DNA of 49,110 nt from Gordonia jinhuaensis. Its GTDB lineage: Bacteria; Actinomycetota; Actinomycetes; Mycobacteriales; Mycobacteriaceae. Both the position numbers and the translations under genes were made by a program. Positions 34,910-44,376 of the stretch are shown here, piece after piece. The stretch's first letter is position 1, and the number at the start of each line of letters is the position of its first letter. The notes beneath the pieces were generated by a model that worked only from the letters and a program-made list of their open reading frames with translations, was not told the DNA's origin and ran no database searches. The stretch lies in NCBI RefSeq assembly GCF_014639795.1, contig NZ_BMGC01000011.1, positions 79,571 through 128,680 of the forward strand. Direction: 5' to 3'.

Positions 34910-37900
34910 TCACGCCATCGGGTTCACCAGTCCGTCGACCAGTCGCGAGGGTGATCCGAAGCGGTGTGCGGTCGCCGAGATCGACTGCTCGCGCAGGAAT
35001 GTCAGCATCTCCACGCGTCCGGCCTCCACCACGGGTCCGCCGTAGAGCGCGATCTCGGGCCGCCCACCCGAGTCGGCGGCGAACTGTGCCGTGTCACCGC
35101 CGATCAGGCGCACGCGCCCCGATGCCAGTGCTGCCAGCGACGCGCGCCACGCATCCCCGTCCTCGACCACCACGGTCACGCCGAGATCGGCAAACGCTGC
35201 GACGATGTCGTCGGGCACCTCGCGCACCGAGGAGACGCGAAGTTCGGCGCCGGCGACCAGCCCCGCGCCGACCACCCGCAGCACCTCCCACAACCGGGCA
35301 TCGGACTCTGCGCGAACCCACACCGGCACGGGCAGATACCGCAACCAGTTCCGCTCGGCGACAAGCCCGCTCACATCGCGCACCGTGGAGTACTCCGTAT
35401 CCCACGCCTTGGCATCCGAACGTAGCGACCGGAGGAGCGCGGCGACGTCGTCGCCGGGTACACCGGCGGCCACCGCGATGTCGGGCAGCGTTGCGATCAC
35501 CGGATGCGGTTGGAGTGACTCCGCGGCCGGTATGCGACGCCAATTCGTGAGCCCCACCAGGTAATTGGGTCCACCGGCCTTGGTTCCCGCCCCGACTGCC
35601 GAACGCTTCCAGCCGCCGAACGGCTGCCGGCGCACGACCGCACCGGTGATGCCGCGGTTGATGTAGAGGTTGCCCGCCTCCACGCGGTTCACCCACGTCG
35701 ACAACTCGTCGCGGTCGAGGCTGTGTACGCCGGCGGTCAGGCCGTAGTCCACGTCATTCTGCATCGCGATGGCCTCGTCGAGGTCGGACGCGGCCATCAG
35801 ACCCAGCACCGGACCGAAGTACTCGGTGAGATGGAACTGCGAACCGCGCGCCACGCCCGTCTTCACCCCCGGCGACCAGAGGCGACCGGAGTCGTCTAGC
35901 CGCCGCGGTTCCACGAGCCATTGTTCGCCGGGTTCCAGGGTGGTCAGCGCCGAGAGCAGCTTGCCCGACGCGGGTTCGATCACCGGACCCATCTGCGCGG
36001 TCGGGTCGTCGGGATAGCCCACCGTCAGCGAACTGACCGCGTCGACGAGCTGATCGCGAAACCGCCGCGAGTTGGCCACCGACCCCACCAGAATCCCCAG
36101 TGATGCAGCCGAACACTTCTGGCCGGCATGTCCGAACGCCGAGGCGACCAGATCCTTCACCGCGAGGTCGAGATCGGCATGCGGTGTGACGACGATGGCG
36201 TTCTTGCCGCTGGTCTCGGCCAGCAGCGGGAGGTCGGGACGCATCGAGCGGAACGTCTCGGCCGTGGCGAAGGCGCCGGTGAGGATCAGCCGGTCCACAC
36301 CCGGATGCGAGACCAGCCGCGCGCCGGCCGCACCCTCGTCGGTGTGCACCAGACGCAGCACCTCGCGGGGCACTCCGGCGTCCCACAGCGCCTGCACCAT
36401 CACCGAACCGCACCGCCGCGCCTGGGGTGCGGGTTTGATGATCACCGGCGATCCCGCCGCCAGCGCGGCCACGGTCGACCCGGTGGGGATCGCGACCGGG
36501 AAATTCCACGGCGGAGTCACCACCGTCAACCGCACCGGCTCGGCGATCGCGCCGTCGACCACGTCCAGCCCCTCGGCGAGCAGCGCGTAGTAGTTAACGA
36601 AATCGATCGCCTCGGACACCTCGGGGTCGGCCTGGTCGAGGGTCTTGCCGCATTCGGCGGCCATCACCTCCAGCAGATCACCCCGCCGCCGCTCGAGTTC
36701 GACGGCCGCACTGCGCAACACCAGCGCTCGGCGCGCACCGCTCATCTCCCGCCACGGGGCTCCGGCGGCGGTGGTCTCCTCGATGAGCCGATCCACCTGG
36801 TCGGGCGAGTCGACGGTGTGCCGCGCGACCAGTTCCTCACCGAGCACGCTGCCCGCCACGCGCGCGGTGATCTCGTTGCCCCACAACCGGTTTCCGTCCA
36901 CCGACAGGTCGGTGTCGGGCGTGTTGGCGAAGTGACCGGGCCGGCAGCGCACGGATTCGGGGTCATCGGTGCGGCGATCGGCGACCCGGTTCGGCACGGG
37001 GATCGGATGGTCGGAGCCCAGCCGAGCGCGCAGGCCGTCGAGGGAGGCGAGGAAGCGCTCGCGCTCGCGGTCGAACAATTCGGGATGATCGTGCAGGTCG
37101 AAGACAGCGGACATGAAATTGTCCTGACTGGCGCCCTCCTCGAGCCGACGCACCAGGTAGGCGATGGCCACGTCGAACTCCTGTGGGTGCACCACCGGGG
37201 TGTAGAGCAGCAGCCCGCCGACCGTGCGAGCCACCGCCTTGGCCTGGCCCTCGGCCATCCCCAGCAACATCTCGAACTCGATCCCGTCGCGCGCGTCGCG
37301 ACGACCGGCGAGCGTCCACGCGTAGGCGATGTCGAACAGGTTGTGCCCGGCCACACCCACCCGGACGTTGGCGACGCGCTCGGGTGTCAGCGCGTAGTCG
37401 AGCACGAGCTTGTAATTGGTGTCGGTCTCGCATTTGGTGCCCCACGTGGCCACCGGCCAGTCGTGCAGGGAGGCCTCCACCTGCTCCATCGGCAGGTTGG
37501 CACCCTTGACCAGCCGTACCTTGATGCCCGCACCGCCGGAGGCGCGACGCGCAGCCGCCCACTCCTGTAGCCGCATCATCGCCGACAGCGCGTCGGGGAG
37601 GTAGGCCTGCAGCACGATGCCGGCCTCGAGATGTGCGAACTCGGCGCGGTCGAGCAGCCGGGTGAACACCGCGATGGTCAGATCGAGGTCGCGGTACTCC
37701 TCCATGTCGAGGTTGATGAACTTGGTGGCGGTGCCACTGGTCGTCGAGACACCATTGGTTGTCGAATCGTTGGTTGTCGAATCATTCTGTGCTGCAACGC
37801 GGAAAAGCGGTACGAGGCTCTCGGTGATGTGCTCGACCGCCTGGTCGAATGCCCAGGGCGAATGCGGCGCCACGGTTGCCGAGACCTTGATCGAGACGTA

Positions 37901-38458
37901 GTCGACGTCGGGGCGTTCGAGGAGTGCGATCGTGCCGGCCATCCGCCGGCTCGCCTCGTTCTCGCCGAGCACGGCCTCGCCGAGCAGATTCACATTCAGC
38001 CGCACACCGGATTTGCGGATTCGGGCGATGCTCGCGCCGAGCTTGTCGTCAGTGGCGTCGACGATCAGATGATCGACCATGTGCCGCAGTGCTTTCCGCG
38101 CCGCGGCAACCACCGGACGTGGTGCCACCGTACTCATCGCGGCACCCGTGCGCACCGCGGTCCGCAGATACCACGGCAAGAAGGCGGGCACCTGGGTGGC
38201 GAGTTCACGGAGGTTGCGCGCGGCGACGTCGACGTCCTCGGGTCGGATCACGCGATCGACGAAGCCGACGGTGAAATCCAGACCCGACTCGTCGCGCAGC
38301 ACCGCCGCGAGTTGTTTCGCGGCCGGCTCCACGTGCGCCGAAGCCGACGCATCGAGCCACTGGCGCACCAGCGTCTCGACCTCGGTGAGGACTGCGGGGT
38401 CGGTGAGGGTCGGGTCGGCGAGGGTGGGCTTTTGGTGCCTGTCGGCGGCGAGGGTCAT
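34910..38458 (-). CDS. putA: Bifunctional proline dehydrogenase / P5C dehydrogenase
   Basis: About 1182 residues; oxidises proline to glutamate in two steps. The N-terminal part is the FAD-dependent proline dehydrogenase barrel (VDYVSIKVSATVAPHSPWAFD, FINLDMEEYRDLDLT, KVRLVKGANLPMEQVEA). The C-terminal part is the NAD-dependent aldehyde dehydrogenase, with LLAETSGKNAIVV carrying the general-base Glu and GHAGQKCSAASLG carrying the catalytic Cys. There is no ribbon-helix-helix repressor domain at the N-terminus. ATG at 38458 follows TGGAG; the open frame before it is non-coding. A 15-bp tandem repeat encodes extra NDSTT residues in the barrel region. The divergent LysR gene is the likely regulator. 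Confidence 0.95.
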   Translation of the reverse strand: MTLAADRHQKPTLADPTLTDPAVLTEVETLVRQWLDASASAHVEPAAKQLAAVLRDESGLDFTVGFVDRVIRPEDVDVAARNLRELATQVPAFLPWYLRTAVRTGAAMSTVAPRPVVAAARKALRHMVDHLIVDATDDKLGASIARIRKSGVRLNVNLLGEAVLGENEASRRMAGTIALLERPDVDYVSIKVSATVAPHSPWAFDQAVEHITESLVPLFRVAAQNDSTTNDSTTNGVSTTSGTATKFINLDMEEYRDLDLTIAVFTRLLDRAEFAHLEAGIVLQAYLPDALSAMMRLQEWAAARRASGGAGIKVRLVKGANLPMEQVEASLHDWPVATWGTKCETDTNYKLVLDYALTPERVANVRVGVAGHNLFDIAYAWTLAGRRDARDGIEFEMLLGMAEGQAKAVARTVGGLLLYTPVVHPQEFDVAIAYLVRRLEEGASQDNFMSAVFDLHDHPELFDRERERFLASLDGLRARLGSDHPIPVPNRVADRRTDDPESVRCRPGHFANTPDTDLSVDGNRLWGNEITARVAGSVLGEELVARHTVDSPDQVDRLIEETTAAGAPWREMSGARRALVLRSAAVELERRRGDLLEVMAAECGKTLDQADPEVSEAIDFVNYYALLAEGLDVVDGAIAEPVRLTVVTPPWNFPVAIPTGSTVAALAAGSPVIIKPAPQARRCGSVMVQALWDAGVPREVLRLVHTDEGAAGARLVSHPGVDRLILTGAFATAETFRSMRPDLPLLAETSGKNAIVVTPHADLDLAVKDLVASAFGHAGQKCSAASLGILVGSVANSRRFRDQLVDAVSSLTVGYPDDPTAQMGPVIEPASGKLLSALTTLEPGEQWLVEPRRLDDSGRLWSPGVKTGVARGSQFHLTEYFGPVLGLMAASDLDEAIAMQNDVDYGLTAGVHSLDRDELSTWVNRVEAGNLYINRGITGAVVRRQPFGGWKRSAVGAGTKAGGPNYLVGLTNWRRIPAAESLQPHPVIATLPDIAVAAGVPGDDVAALLRSLRSDAKAWDTEYSTVRDVSGLVAERNWLRYLPVPVWVRAESDARLWEVLRVVGAGLVAGAELRVSSVREVPDDIVAAFADLGVTVVVEDGDAWRASLAALASGRVRLIGGDTAQFAADSGGRPEIALYGGPVVEAGRVEMLTFLREQSISATAHRFGSPSRLVDGLVNPMA
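37755..37784. repeat. 15-bp tandem repeat inside putA
   Basis: TTGGTTGTCGAATCG (37755-37769) is followed at once by TTGGTTGTCGAATCA (37770-37784). On the coding strand this gives NDSTT NDSTT, with a related STTSG stretch after it. The length keeps the frame. It sits in a loop-like Ser/Thr/Asn segment between AAQ and TATKFINLD and is probably a recent slippage product. Confidence 0.85.
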
Positions 38459-38663
38459 GTCGGCTCCACAATCCAGAGGGGTCGGGGGAAGGGGGCTGGG
38501 AGCGCGCTCATCGGAGCTCCCCGCAGGTGCTGCCGTCCGTCCCGAGTGGTGCTCAGGGGATCGACTTCCAGTGTCGACGCACAGATGCATCAGGTAAAGT
38601 GATGCTTTCTGATCGGTATTCGTCAGATTCGGTGATGTTCAGATTCAGCGATGTGGAGTGGCC

Positions 38664-39564
38664 ATGCTCGACGTCCGGCGCTTGCGGCTGCTGCGGGAGT
38701 TGAGTCTGCGCGGCACGCTCGCCGAGGTCGCCGAGGCATTGCACCAGAGTCCGTCGTCGGTCTCCCAGCAGCTCACCCAACTCGAACACGAGGTGGGGGT
38801 GGAATTGCTGCGCAAGGTGGGGCGACGCGTGGCGCTGACCCCGGCCGCGGAGGTGCTCGTCGCACACACCGCCGTGATCCTTCAGCAGCTCGAACTCGCC
38901 GAATCCGAGGTGGCCGCACTGGGTAGCGACGTTGCCGGGACGCTGCGGATGTCGGTATTCCAGTCGGCGGCAATTGCTTTCATGCCCGAACTGCTGGCTG
39001 AGCTGGCCGTTCGGCATCCGCGCCTGCGGGTGACGATGACGCAGCGCGAACCCGAGGCGGCGCTACACGAGACGTGGGTCCGCGAATTCGACCTGGTGAT
39101 CGCCGAGCAGTACCCGTCGCACGCCGCACCCTGGCATCCCGAACTCGACCGGGTGGCACTGACCACCGACTCGCTGCGCCTGGCCGTACCGCCCTCCGCC
39201 GCGCGCTTCGGGCGCATCAGCAGTCTCGCCGACGCCGCACATGTGCCGTGGGTGATGGAGCCGACCGGTGCGGCGTCACGCCACTGGGCCGAACAACTGT
39301 GCCGCCACATGGGTTTCGAACCCGACGTGCGCTACGAGACCGCGGACCTGCAGGCGCAGGTGGCGCTGATCGAGGCGGGCAATGCGGTGACGATTTCCCG
39401 GTCTGATGGTCACCCGGTCGCGCCCGAATGTCGGCCTCATCGAGTTGCCGGACAACCCGCGCCGATCGGTGTTCACCGCCACGCGCCTGTCACTGGTCGA
39501 CAGTCCGGCGATCGCGGCCTGCCGTGCGGCACTGACGGAACTGGTGCCGACGCATATGGGATGA
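38664..39564 (+). pseudogene. LysR-family regulator divergent to putA, with a frameshift
   Basis: The N-terminal HTH (VRRLRLLRELSLRGTLAEVAEALHQSPSSVSQQLTQLEHEVG) and most of the effector domain are intact up to AQVALIEAGNAVTI near 39395. The normal continuation of this family, FPGLMVTRSRPNVGLIELP and on to ALTELVPTHMG, is found in a neighbouring frame and ends with TGA at 39562-39564. One missing base near 39396-39402 explains this. As written, the frame instead runs to 39626 with an unrelated tail. ATG at 38664 follows GGAG by 5 bases. It is divergent from putA, the normal place for its activator. It could be a real mutation or a sequencing error. Confidence 0.8.
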
Positions 39565-39574
39565 GGGCATCCCA

Positions 39575-39642
39575 GTCAGTCCAGTGTGCCCAGTCAGTCC
39601 GGTGTGCCCATGTCAGTCCAGTGTGATTGTCAGTCCAGTGTG
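39575..39642. repeat. Four copies of GTCAGTCCAGTGTG between convergent genes
   Basis: Units start at 39575, 39593 (one A-to-G change), 39612 and 39629, that is at 17-19 base steps. The fourth is the 3-prime end of the nitroreductase gene (codons for ITLD and stop on the minus strand). The other three look like outward duplications of this gene end. Confidence 0.85.
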
Positions 39643-39971
39643 ATCGCCACCTTCACCCGGCCCTTGTCGTCGCGGGTGGCGACCGCGTGGCCGCTGCGCT
39701 GATCGCCATCGAGGAGTACCGAGATGGGCGCACCGTCGCCGGTGAAGTTGCGCCACCAGCTCTTCTGGTCGGGCAGTGCGACGAACACGGTCAGTGAGTT
39801 GTCGCCGTCGCGGCGGTAGTTCACCGGCAGCTGGAACTGCTTGCCCGACTTGCGGCCGGTGTAGGTGAGCACGGTGAACGCCTTACCCGTCACCTTGTTC
39901 ACGCCGGGCAGTTGCAGCAGGGGAGTGACCGCCTTGTTGACGGTCGCGGACACGCGCTGGAAAGTGGTCAT
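39630..39971 (-). CDS. F420-type (deazaflavin-dependent) nitroreductase family protein
   Basis: A 113-residue small beta-barrel protein of the Ddn/DUF385 family, flavin/deazaflavin-dependent nitroreductases typical of Mycobacteriales. It shows the family pattern FTVLTYTGRKSGKQFQLPVNYRR and VALPDQKSWWRNFTGDG. ATG at 39971 is chosen because the conserved domain starts there. These enzymes usually reduce quinones or nitro compounds with F420H2. It is divergent from another F420-type enzyme gene, with 122 bases between their starts. The last codons are part of the repeat block described separately. Confidence 0.83.
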   Translation of the reverse strand: MTTFQRVSATVNKAVTPLLQLPGVNKVTGKAFTVLTYTGRKSGKQFQLPVNYRRDGDNSLTVFVALPDQKSWWRNFTGDGAPISVLLDGDQRSGHAVATRDDKGRVKVAITLD

Positions 39972-40093
39972 GGACTCCAGCGTGCCCGAAATGTCACCGC
40001 GAGCGGTGTATTCGCACCGATCCGGCTCTTCTCGTGAACCCGGTCTTCTCATGAACGTTGTCGGCTGTACCGGTGTTCGGGCAGGGTAGACGT

Positions 40094-41029
40094 ATGGAAC
40101 TCAGAGTCTTCGTCGAACCACAGCAGGGTGCCACCTACGATGATCAGCTCGCCGTGGCCCGGACCGCCGAAGCGGCCGGCTACGACGCCTTCTTCCGCTC
40201 CGATCACTACGTCGCGATGAATGCCGACGGGCTTCCAGGTCCCACCGACAGCTGGGTGACCCTCGGCGCGCTCGCCCGCGAGACCTCGACCATCCGGCTG
40301 GGAACTCTGGTCACCTCCAACACGTTCCGGTATCCCGGACCGCTGGCCATCTCGGTGGCCCAGGTCGACCAGATGTCGGGTGGCCGGGTGGACTTCGGCT
40401 TCGGCGCGGGCTGGTTCGACGACGAACACACCGCCTACGGCATCCCCTTCCCGTCGGTGAAGGAGCGCTTCGATCGATTCGAGGAGGCGCTCGCGGTGAT
40501 CACCGGTCTGTGGGAGACGCCCTCGGGTGAGACGTTCAGCCACGACGGGCAGTACTACCCGATCAAGGATTCCCCCGCGCTGCCCAAGCCGGTGCAGAAT
40601 CCGCGGCCGCCGATCGTGATCGGTGGTGCCGGCAAGAAGCGCACCGCGAAACTGGCCGCCACCTACGCCCAGGAGTTCAACGTCCCGTTCAGCTCGGTGG
40701 AGGATTCGGCGCAGGCCTTCGGTCGCGTCAACTCCGCCTGTGTGGAACTCGGCCGCGCCCCGGAGACGCTCACCCGGTCGGTCGCGCTGGTGGTGGCCGG
40801 CGGCAAGTCCGACGCCGAGGTGGCCGCGCGTGCGAAGAAGATCGGTCGTGAGGTCGACGAGCTCAAGGAGAACGGCGTCGCGGGCAGCCCCACGGAGATG
40901 ATCGACAAGCTCAAGCTCTACTCCGACATCGGCGTGAGCCGGGTGTATCTGCAGTTCCTCGACATGTCCGACCTCGACCACATCGAGTTCGTGTCCTCGG
41001 AGGTGCTGAGCCAGATCGGCGTGCTCTAG
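40094..41029 (+). CDS. LLM-class F420-dependent oxidoreductase
   Basis: A 311-residue TIM-barrel enzyme of the luciferase-like monooxygenase superfamily, F420-type. Typical blocks: LRVFVEPQQGATYDDQLAVARTAEAAGYDAFFRSDHY, STIRLGTLVTSNTFRYPGPLAISVAQVD, GGRVDFGFGAGWFDDEH and RPPIVIGGAGKKRTAKLAATYA. The substrate cannot be predicted. The ATG at 40094 starts right at the domain, which supports it against the earlier in-frame ATG at 40058. The product is probably cytoplasmic. The divergent Ddn-like gene shares the cofactor type. A strong hairpin follows the stop. Confidence 0.92.
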   Translation: MELRVFVEPQQGATYDDQLAVARTAEAAGYDAFFRSDHYVAMNADGLPGPTDSWVTLGALARETSTIRLGTLVTSNTFRYPGPLAISVAQVDQMSGGRVDFGFGAGWFDDEHTAYGIPFPSVKERFDRFEEALAVITGLWETPSGETFSHDGQYYPIKDSPALPKPVQNPRPPIVIGGAGKKRTAKLAATYAQEFNVPFSSVEDSAQAFGRVNSACVELGRAPETLTRSVALVVAGGKSDAEVAARAKKIGREVDELKENGVAGSPTEMIDKLKLYSDIGVSRVYLQFLDMSDLDHIEFVSSEVLSQIGVL

Positions 41030-41040
41030 TCGAACCGGCG

Positions 41041-41077
41041 TGCTCTGGTCGGGCCGGTGGCCGACCCGGCCAGAGCA
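41041..41077. terminator. Bidirectional terminator between convergent genes
   Basis: TGCTCTGG-T-CGGG (41041-41053) pairs with CCCG-G-CCAGAGCA (41065-41077) around a GC-rich loop. It sits 12 bases after the oxidoreductase stop and 17 bases from the stop of the convergent DUF4190 gene, so it can serve both. Confidence 0.7.
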
Positions 41078-41093
41078 GGTCAGAAGAGCAGGG

Positions 41094-42158
41094 TCAGGCC
41101 ACGATCCAGATGTAGCCCACCAGGCACAGGACGGCCGCCCCGATGTAGATCCATCCGATCCACAGCGCGGCGGTCGTCAACGACCATCCCTGCTCCTTGG
41201 TGCGCCTGATCTGAGACCGTGCGACATAGGCGGCGATCACACCGAAGATCGACGTGATGCCGAGGAATGACAGTACGAGTGCGATGATCGCGAGCCTGTT
41301 GGTGCGCGATGGCGTGGTCTTCGTGGTGGCCCCAGAGTCGGTGTTCGAGTCGCTGTGTGTGGTGGAGCTGTCGGTGCCGGAAGTGCGGGTCCCGGTGGCC
41401 TCCGATCGCGACTGGCCACTGCGGTTGGACAATGCGGTGGCTATCGCAGAATCGGCGTCGGTGCCGGTCGCCCCCGACCGCGACTCCACGGGTTCTCCCG
41501 CCCGTCGAGCGCCGACGGCCGTGCCGGTGACGTATTTCGATGCCAGTGCATCGGAGCGGGGGGCATCGGAGCGGGCGGCATCCGAACGCGGGGCCCGCGG
41601 GCCCTCCGGTCGGTCGGATGCGCCGCGTCCACGCGGGGCTGAATTCGACGGTGCTGAGTTCGACGGTGCTGAGTTCGACAGGGGGGTGTTCGACAGCGGT
41701 GTGTGGGATGCCGGGGCCTGCGAATATGCGCGGTAGGCGATCGGAGCGGACTCCTCGCCACGCGTGGTCGGGCTCGGCATGCGCGGGGGAGTAGGGCGTG
41801 GTGGATTCGCGCTCTGAGGTCCGGCACCGGGTCGCCCGACCGTATACGCCGAAGTCGCACCCGGGTCGTTGGCGCGAGGGTCGCCGACGGTGGACGCACT
41901 GCGGCGCCCGCGCAGTGACTGTCCATAGGGTGCGACCGCGGGAGTCGAGTGATCGGGGGTGGCCGCGCCGTCGGGGGTTTCGGGACTCGGGCGGCGATGC
42001 GATCCGGTGGTGCGCGCGGGCGTCGCGTCCTGTCGCGGTGTGTCGGCGCTCGGCTGCCGTGTGGGCGTGGACGCCGAAGCCGACCCTGCGTCAGGCGCCG
42101 ACGAATCGCGCGATGGCGACCCGGAGTCGGGTTGCCCGTTGTACTGCTCGGAAGTCAC
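41094..42158 (-). CDS. DUF4190 membrane protein with a long disordered N-terminus
   Basis: About 354 residues. The first 280 are disordered, rich in Ser, Pro, Ala, Thr and Arg, with short repeats such as APSNSAPSNSAP and RSDAPRSDA that reflect 15-bp tandem repeats in the DNA (two identical units at 41644-41673). The C-terminal 75 residues are a DUF4190-type domain of two membrane helices: NRLAIIALVLSFLGITSIFGVIAAYVA and LTTAALWIGWIYIGAAVLCLVGYIW. The GTG at 42158 is the most reasonable start, with a weak ribosome site. The function is unknown. The architecture resembles the DUF3566 protein near gyrA. Confidence 0.75.
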   Translation of the reverse strand: MTSEQYNGQPDSGSPSRDSSAPDAGSASASTPTRQPSADTPRQDATPARTTGSHRRPSPETPDGAATPDHSTPAVAPYGQSLRGRRSASTVGDPRANDPGATSAYTVGRPGAGPQSANPPRPTPPRMPSPTTRGEESAPIAYRAYSQAPASHTPLSNTPLSNSAPSNSAPSNSAPRGRGASDRPEGPRAPRSDAARSDAPRSDALASKYVTGTAVGARRAGEPVESRSGATGTDADSAIATALSNRSGQSRSEATGTRTSGTDSSTTHSDSNTDSGATTKTTPSRTNRLAIIALVLSFLGITSIFGVIAAYVARSQIRRTKEQGWSLTTAALWIGWIYIGAAVLCLVGYIWIVA

Positions 42159-42252
42159 GGAAGGCAAGGCTACCTGCTCGCCACCGTTTCGTGACCTGCC
42201 CCGACCCCGACCAGCGCCGCGAACCCGACGCGGACACGGAGTCGTGGAGGTG

Positions 42253-42774
42253 TCAGGAGGTGCCGGTCGCCGTTCCCGCGGCGTCACCCGACGAATCCGA
42301 CGATCCGTCCTCGGAGTGGGTCGGCACATCCTCCACGCGCGGCGGCGCCGGGGCCACCGATGGCGGCTGACGGCGGGTACGCGAGACGATCACCGCGGCC
42401 ACCGCGCCGATCGCGGCCACACCAGCCACGCCGATACCCACTGCGGCCAGTGTCGAGGCGGTGCGCTTCTTCTTCGTGCGGGTCTTGTCGAGCTTGTGCT
42501 TGTCGGGTGTGGGCGGGGTCAGCGCCTCGCGCACCTTGCGCTTGTGCTTGTCCTCGCGGATCTCGTGGACCTTCGCGGCGGCGGCCGCGGCCACGGCGGT
42601 ACCCACCTTCGACGCTGTCTTGCCTACCACCACCCGAGCGACCAGCGGTCCGACCGTGGTGCCAACGGTGGCCGCGACCTTGCCGACCCCCGATGAGGGG
42701 GCCTGCGATGACCCCGAGTGCTTTGGCCCCGAGTGCGATGACCCGGACGGGGATGCGTCGGTGTTGCGCGACAT
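42253..42774 (-). CDS. Hypothetical membrane protein with basic and disordered segments
   Basis: A 173-residue protein. The N-terminus is Ser/Gly/Pro-rich, then VGKTASKVGTAVAAAAAAKV, then a highly basic stretch (EDKHKRKVREALTPPTPDKHKLDKTRTKKKR), one membrane helix (AAVGIGVAGVAAIGAVAAVIV) and an acidic C-terminal tail. ATG at 42774 follows GGAGGA at about 9 bases. It lies next to ppiA on the opposite strand, where M. tuberculosis has the membrane protein gene Rv0008c, but I see no clear sequence kinship. No function can be given. Confidence 0.65.
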   Translation of the reverse strand: MSRNTDASPSGSSHSGPKHSGSSQAPSSGVGKVAATVGTTVGPLVARVVVGKTASKVGTAVAAAAAAKVHEIREDKHKRKVREALTPPTPDKHKLDKTRTKKKRTASTLAAVGIGVAGVAAIGAVAAVIVSRTRRQPPSVAPAPPRVEDVPTHSEDGSSDSSGDAAGTATGTS

Positions 42775-42901
42775 GAGGGTGCGGTCCTCCAGAGGTTCGT
42801 GTGCCGAGCGGTCAGGGGCCGAGCGTTGACGTCTCACTCTGCCAGCGCGTCAGGCGTGCCGCCAGCTGACCCCCACCACCGACGATGGCAGGATTGATGT
42901 T

Positions 42902-43429
42902 GTGAGTACACCAGAGAAGACAGCAACTGCGACGCTGCACACCAATCGTGGCGACATCGTCATCGATCTGTTCGGCAACCAGGCCCCGAAGACGGTTGCC
43001 AACTTCGTCGGTCTCGCCGACGGCAGCAAGGACTACAAGACCACCAACGCCTCCGGTGGGGACAGCGGCCCGTTCTATGACGGTGCGATCTTCCACCGCG
43101 TGATCGACGGCTTCATGATCCAGGGCGGCGACCCGACCGGTACCGGCACCGGCGGCCCGGGCTATCAGTTCGGCGACGAGTTCCACCCGGAACTGCAGTT
43201 CGACCAGCCGTACCTGCTCGCCATGGCCAACGCCGGACCGGGCACCAACGGATCGCAGTTCTTCATCACCGTCACCCCCACGCCGCACCTGAACCGCCGC
43301 CACACCATCTTCGGTGTGGTCAGCGATCCGGAGTCGCAGAAGGTCGTCGATGCCATCGCCACCACATCCACCGACCGTCGCGACAAGCCGGTCGACGATG
43401 TGGTCATCGAGAAGATCGACATCAACTGA
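42902..43429 (+). CDS. ppiA: Cyclophilin-type peptidyl-prolyl isomerase
   Basis: A 175-residue cytoplasmic cyclophilin that speeds cis-trans isomerisation of proline peptide bonds. The active-site blocks are complete: [47 protein letters not shown] and [13 protein letters not shown]. The GTG at 42902 follows AGGA by 8 bases. It is the direct counterpart of M. tuberculosis PpiA (Rv0009) by content and by place after gyrA and tRNA-Ala. Its stop codon overlaps the CTG that I take as the start of the rhomboid gene. Confidence 0.96.
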   Translation: MSTPEKTATATLHTNRGDIVIDLFGNQAPKTVANFVGLADGSKDYKTTNASGGDSGPFYDGAIFHRVIDGFMIQGGDPTGTGTGGPGYQFGDEFHPELQFDQPYLLAMANAGPGTNGSQFFITVTPTPHLNRRHTIFGVVSDPESQKVVDAIATTSTDRRDKPVDDVVIEKIDIN

Positions 43430-44316
43430 ACCCGCAACAGACCCAGCAGTACTGCTCGGCACATCCCGACCGGCCCACCGCGCTCTCCTGCAGCCGGTGC
43501 GGTCGGCCGGCGTGTCCGGAATGCCTGACGCCTGCCGCCGTCGGCCAGCAGTGCACCGACTGTGTACGTGAGGGTCGCGCGACCCAACGTGTCGCCGTGA
43601 CGACCCCGGCCGCCATGAACGCGACCGGCGCGCGATCGAATGTGAGTGCGCGCAGCCCCATGACGGTGGGGCTCATCGCGGTGAACGTCGTGGTCTACGT
43701 GATCTGTGTGATGCAGGCTCACAGTGCGGGCAGCCTGCAGACCTCACGACTGTTCTTCGACATGGTGCTGTTCAAGCCGTTCGTGGCCGACGGCGAGTAC
43801 TGGCGTCTGGTGACTGCGGGCTTCCTGCACTTCTCGGTCACCCACATCGCGATGAACATGATCTCGCTGTACATCCTCGGTCGCGACCTCGAACGAGTCG
43901 TGGGGATGGCGCGCTACCTGGCGGTGTACCTGGCCGCCCTGCTCGGCGGCAGCGCCGCGGTGATGTGGTTCGCCGGGGACAACACGGTGAACGCCGGCGC
44001 ATCCGGCGCGATCTACGGGCTCATGGGCGCGGCGCTGATCCTGGTGATCACCAACGGACTGTCGGTGCGACCCGTGGTGACCTTGATCGTGATCAACCTG
44101 GTGATCAGCGTGACCATCCCCGGCATCTCGCTGTGGGCACATCTGGGCGGCCTCGTCTTCGGTGCGGCGGCGACCGCGGCGATCGTGGTGCTACCGCGCG
44201 CACTGCCCGCGCAACGTCGCACACAGGCGATGGTGACGCGGGTCGGATGGGTAGGACTGGTCGCGCTGATCGTGATCGCCTTCGCGCTGGGCGTGTTCTC
44301 GCCGGCGACCGTCTGA
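43426..44316 (+). CDS. Rhomboid intramembrane protease with N-terminal zinc finger (CTG start proposed)
   Basis: A 296-residue serine protease that cuts inside the membrane. The rhomboid core has [19 protein letters not shown], the catalytic Ser in [13 protein letters not shown] and His in [10 protein letters not shown], over six helices. From the first standard start, GTG at 43597, the core is complete, but the same frame is open upstream and encodes a B-box-like zinc finger: [23 protein letters not shown] and QQCTDCV. Actinobacterial rhomboids commonly carry this domain. The only possible start before it is CTG at 43426, overlapping the ppiA stop by 4 bases (CTGA). I therefore propose a CTG start with translational coupling. 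Confidence 0.85.
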   Translation: MNPQQTQQYCSAHPDRPTALSCSRCGRPACPECLTPAAVGQQCTDCVREGRATQRVAVTTPAAMNATGARSNVSARSPMTVGLIAVNVVVYVICVMQAHSAGSLQTSRLFFDMVLFKPFVADGEYWRLVTAGFLHFSVTHIAMNMISLYILGRDLERVVGMARYLAVYLAALLGGSAAVMWFAGDNTVNAGASGAIYGLMGAALILVITNGLSVRPVVTLIVINLVISVTIPGISLWAHLGGLVFGAAATAAIVVLPRALPAQRRTQAMVTRVGWVGLVALIVIAFALGVFSPATV

Positions 44317-44335
44317 CGCATCCAACCGTCTGGGC

Positions 44336-44361
44336 CACCCGACTGGCTCACCCGACTGGCT
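44336..44361. repeat. 13-bp tandem repeat after the rhomboid gene
   Basis: CACCCGACTGGCT occurs at 44336-44348 and again at 44349-44361, in the 60-base gap between the convergent rhomboid and exonuclease genes. No function is evident; a slippage product is the simplest view. Confidence 0.8.
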
Positions 44362-44376
44362 CACGGTGAGCAGTGG

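Noticed and set aside
39575-39642. Short regular repeats resembling a mini CRISPR
   Set aside because: Spacers are only 3-5 bases, units are 14 bases and one unit is a gene end; there are no cas genes.
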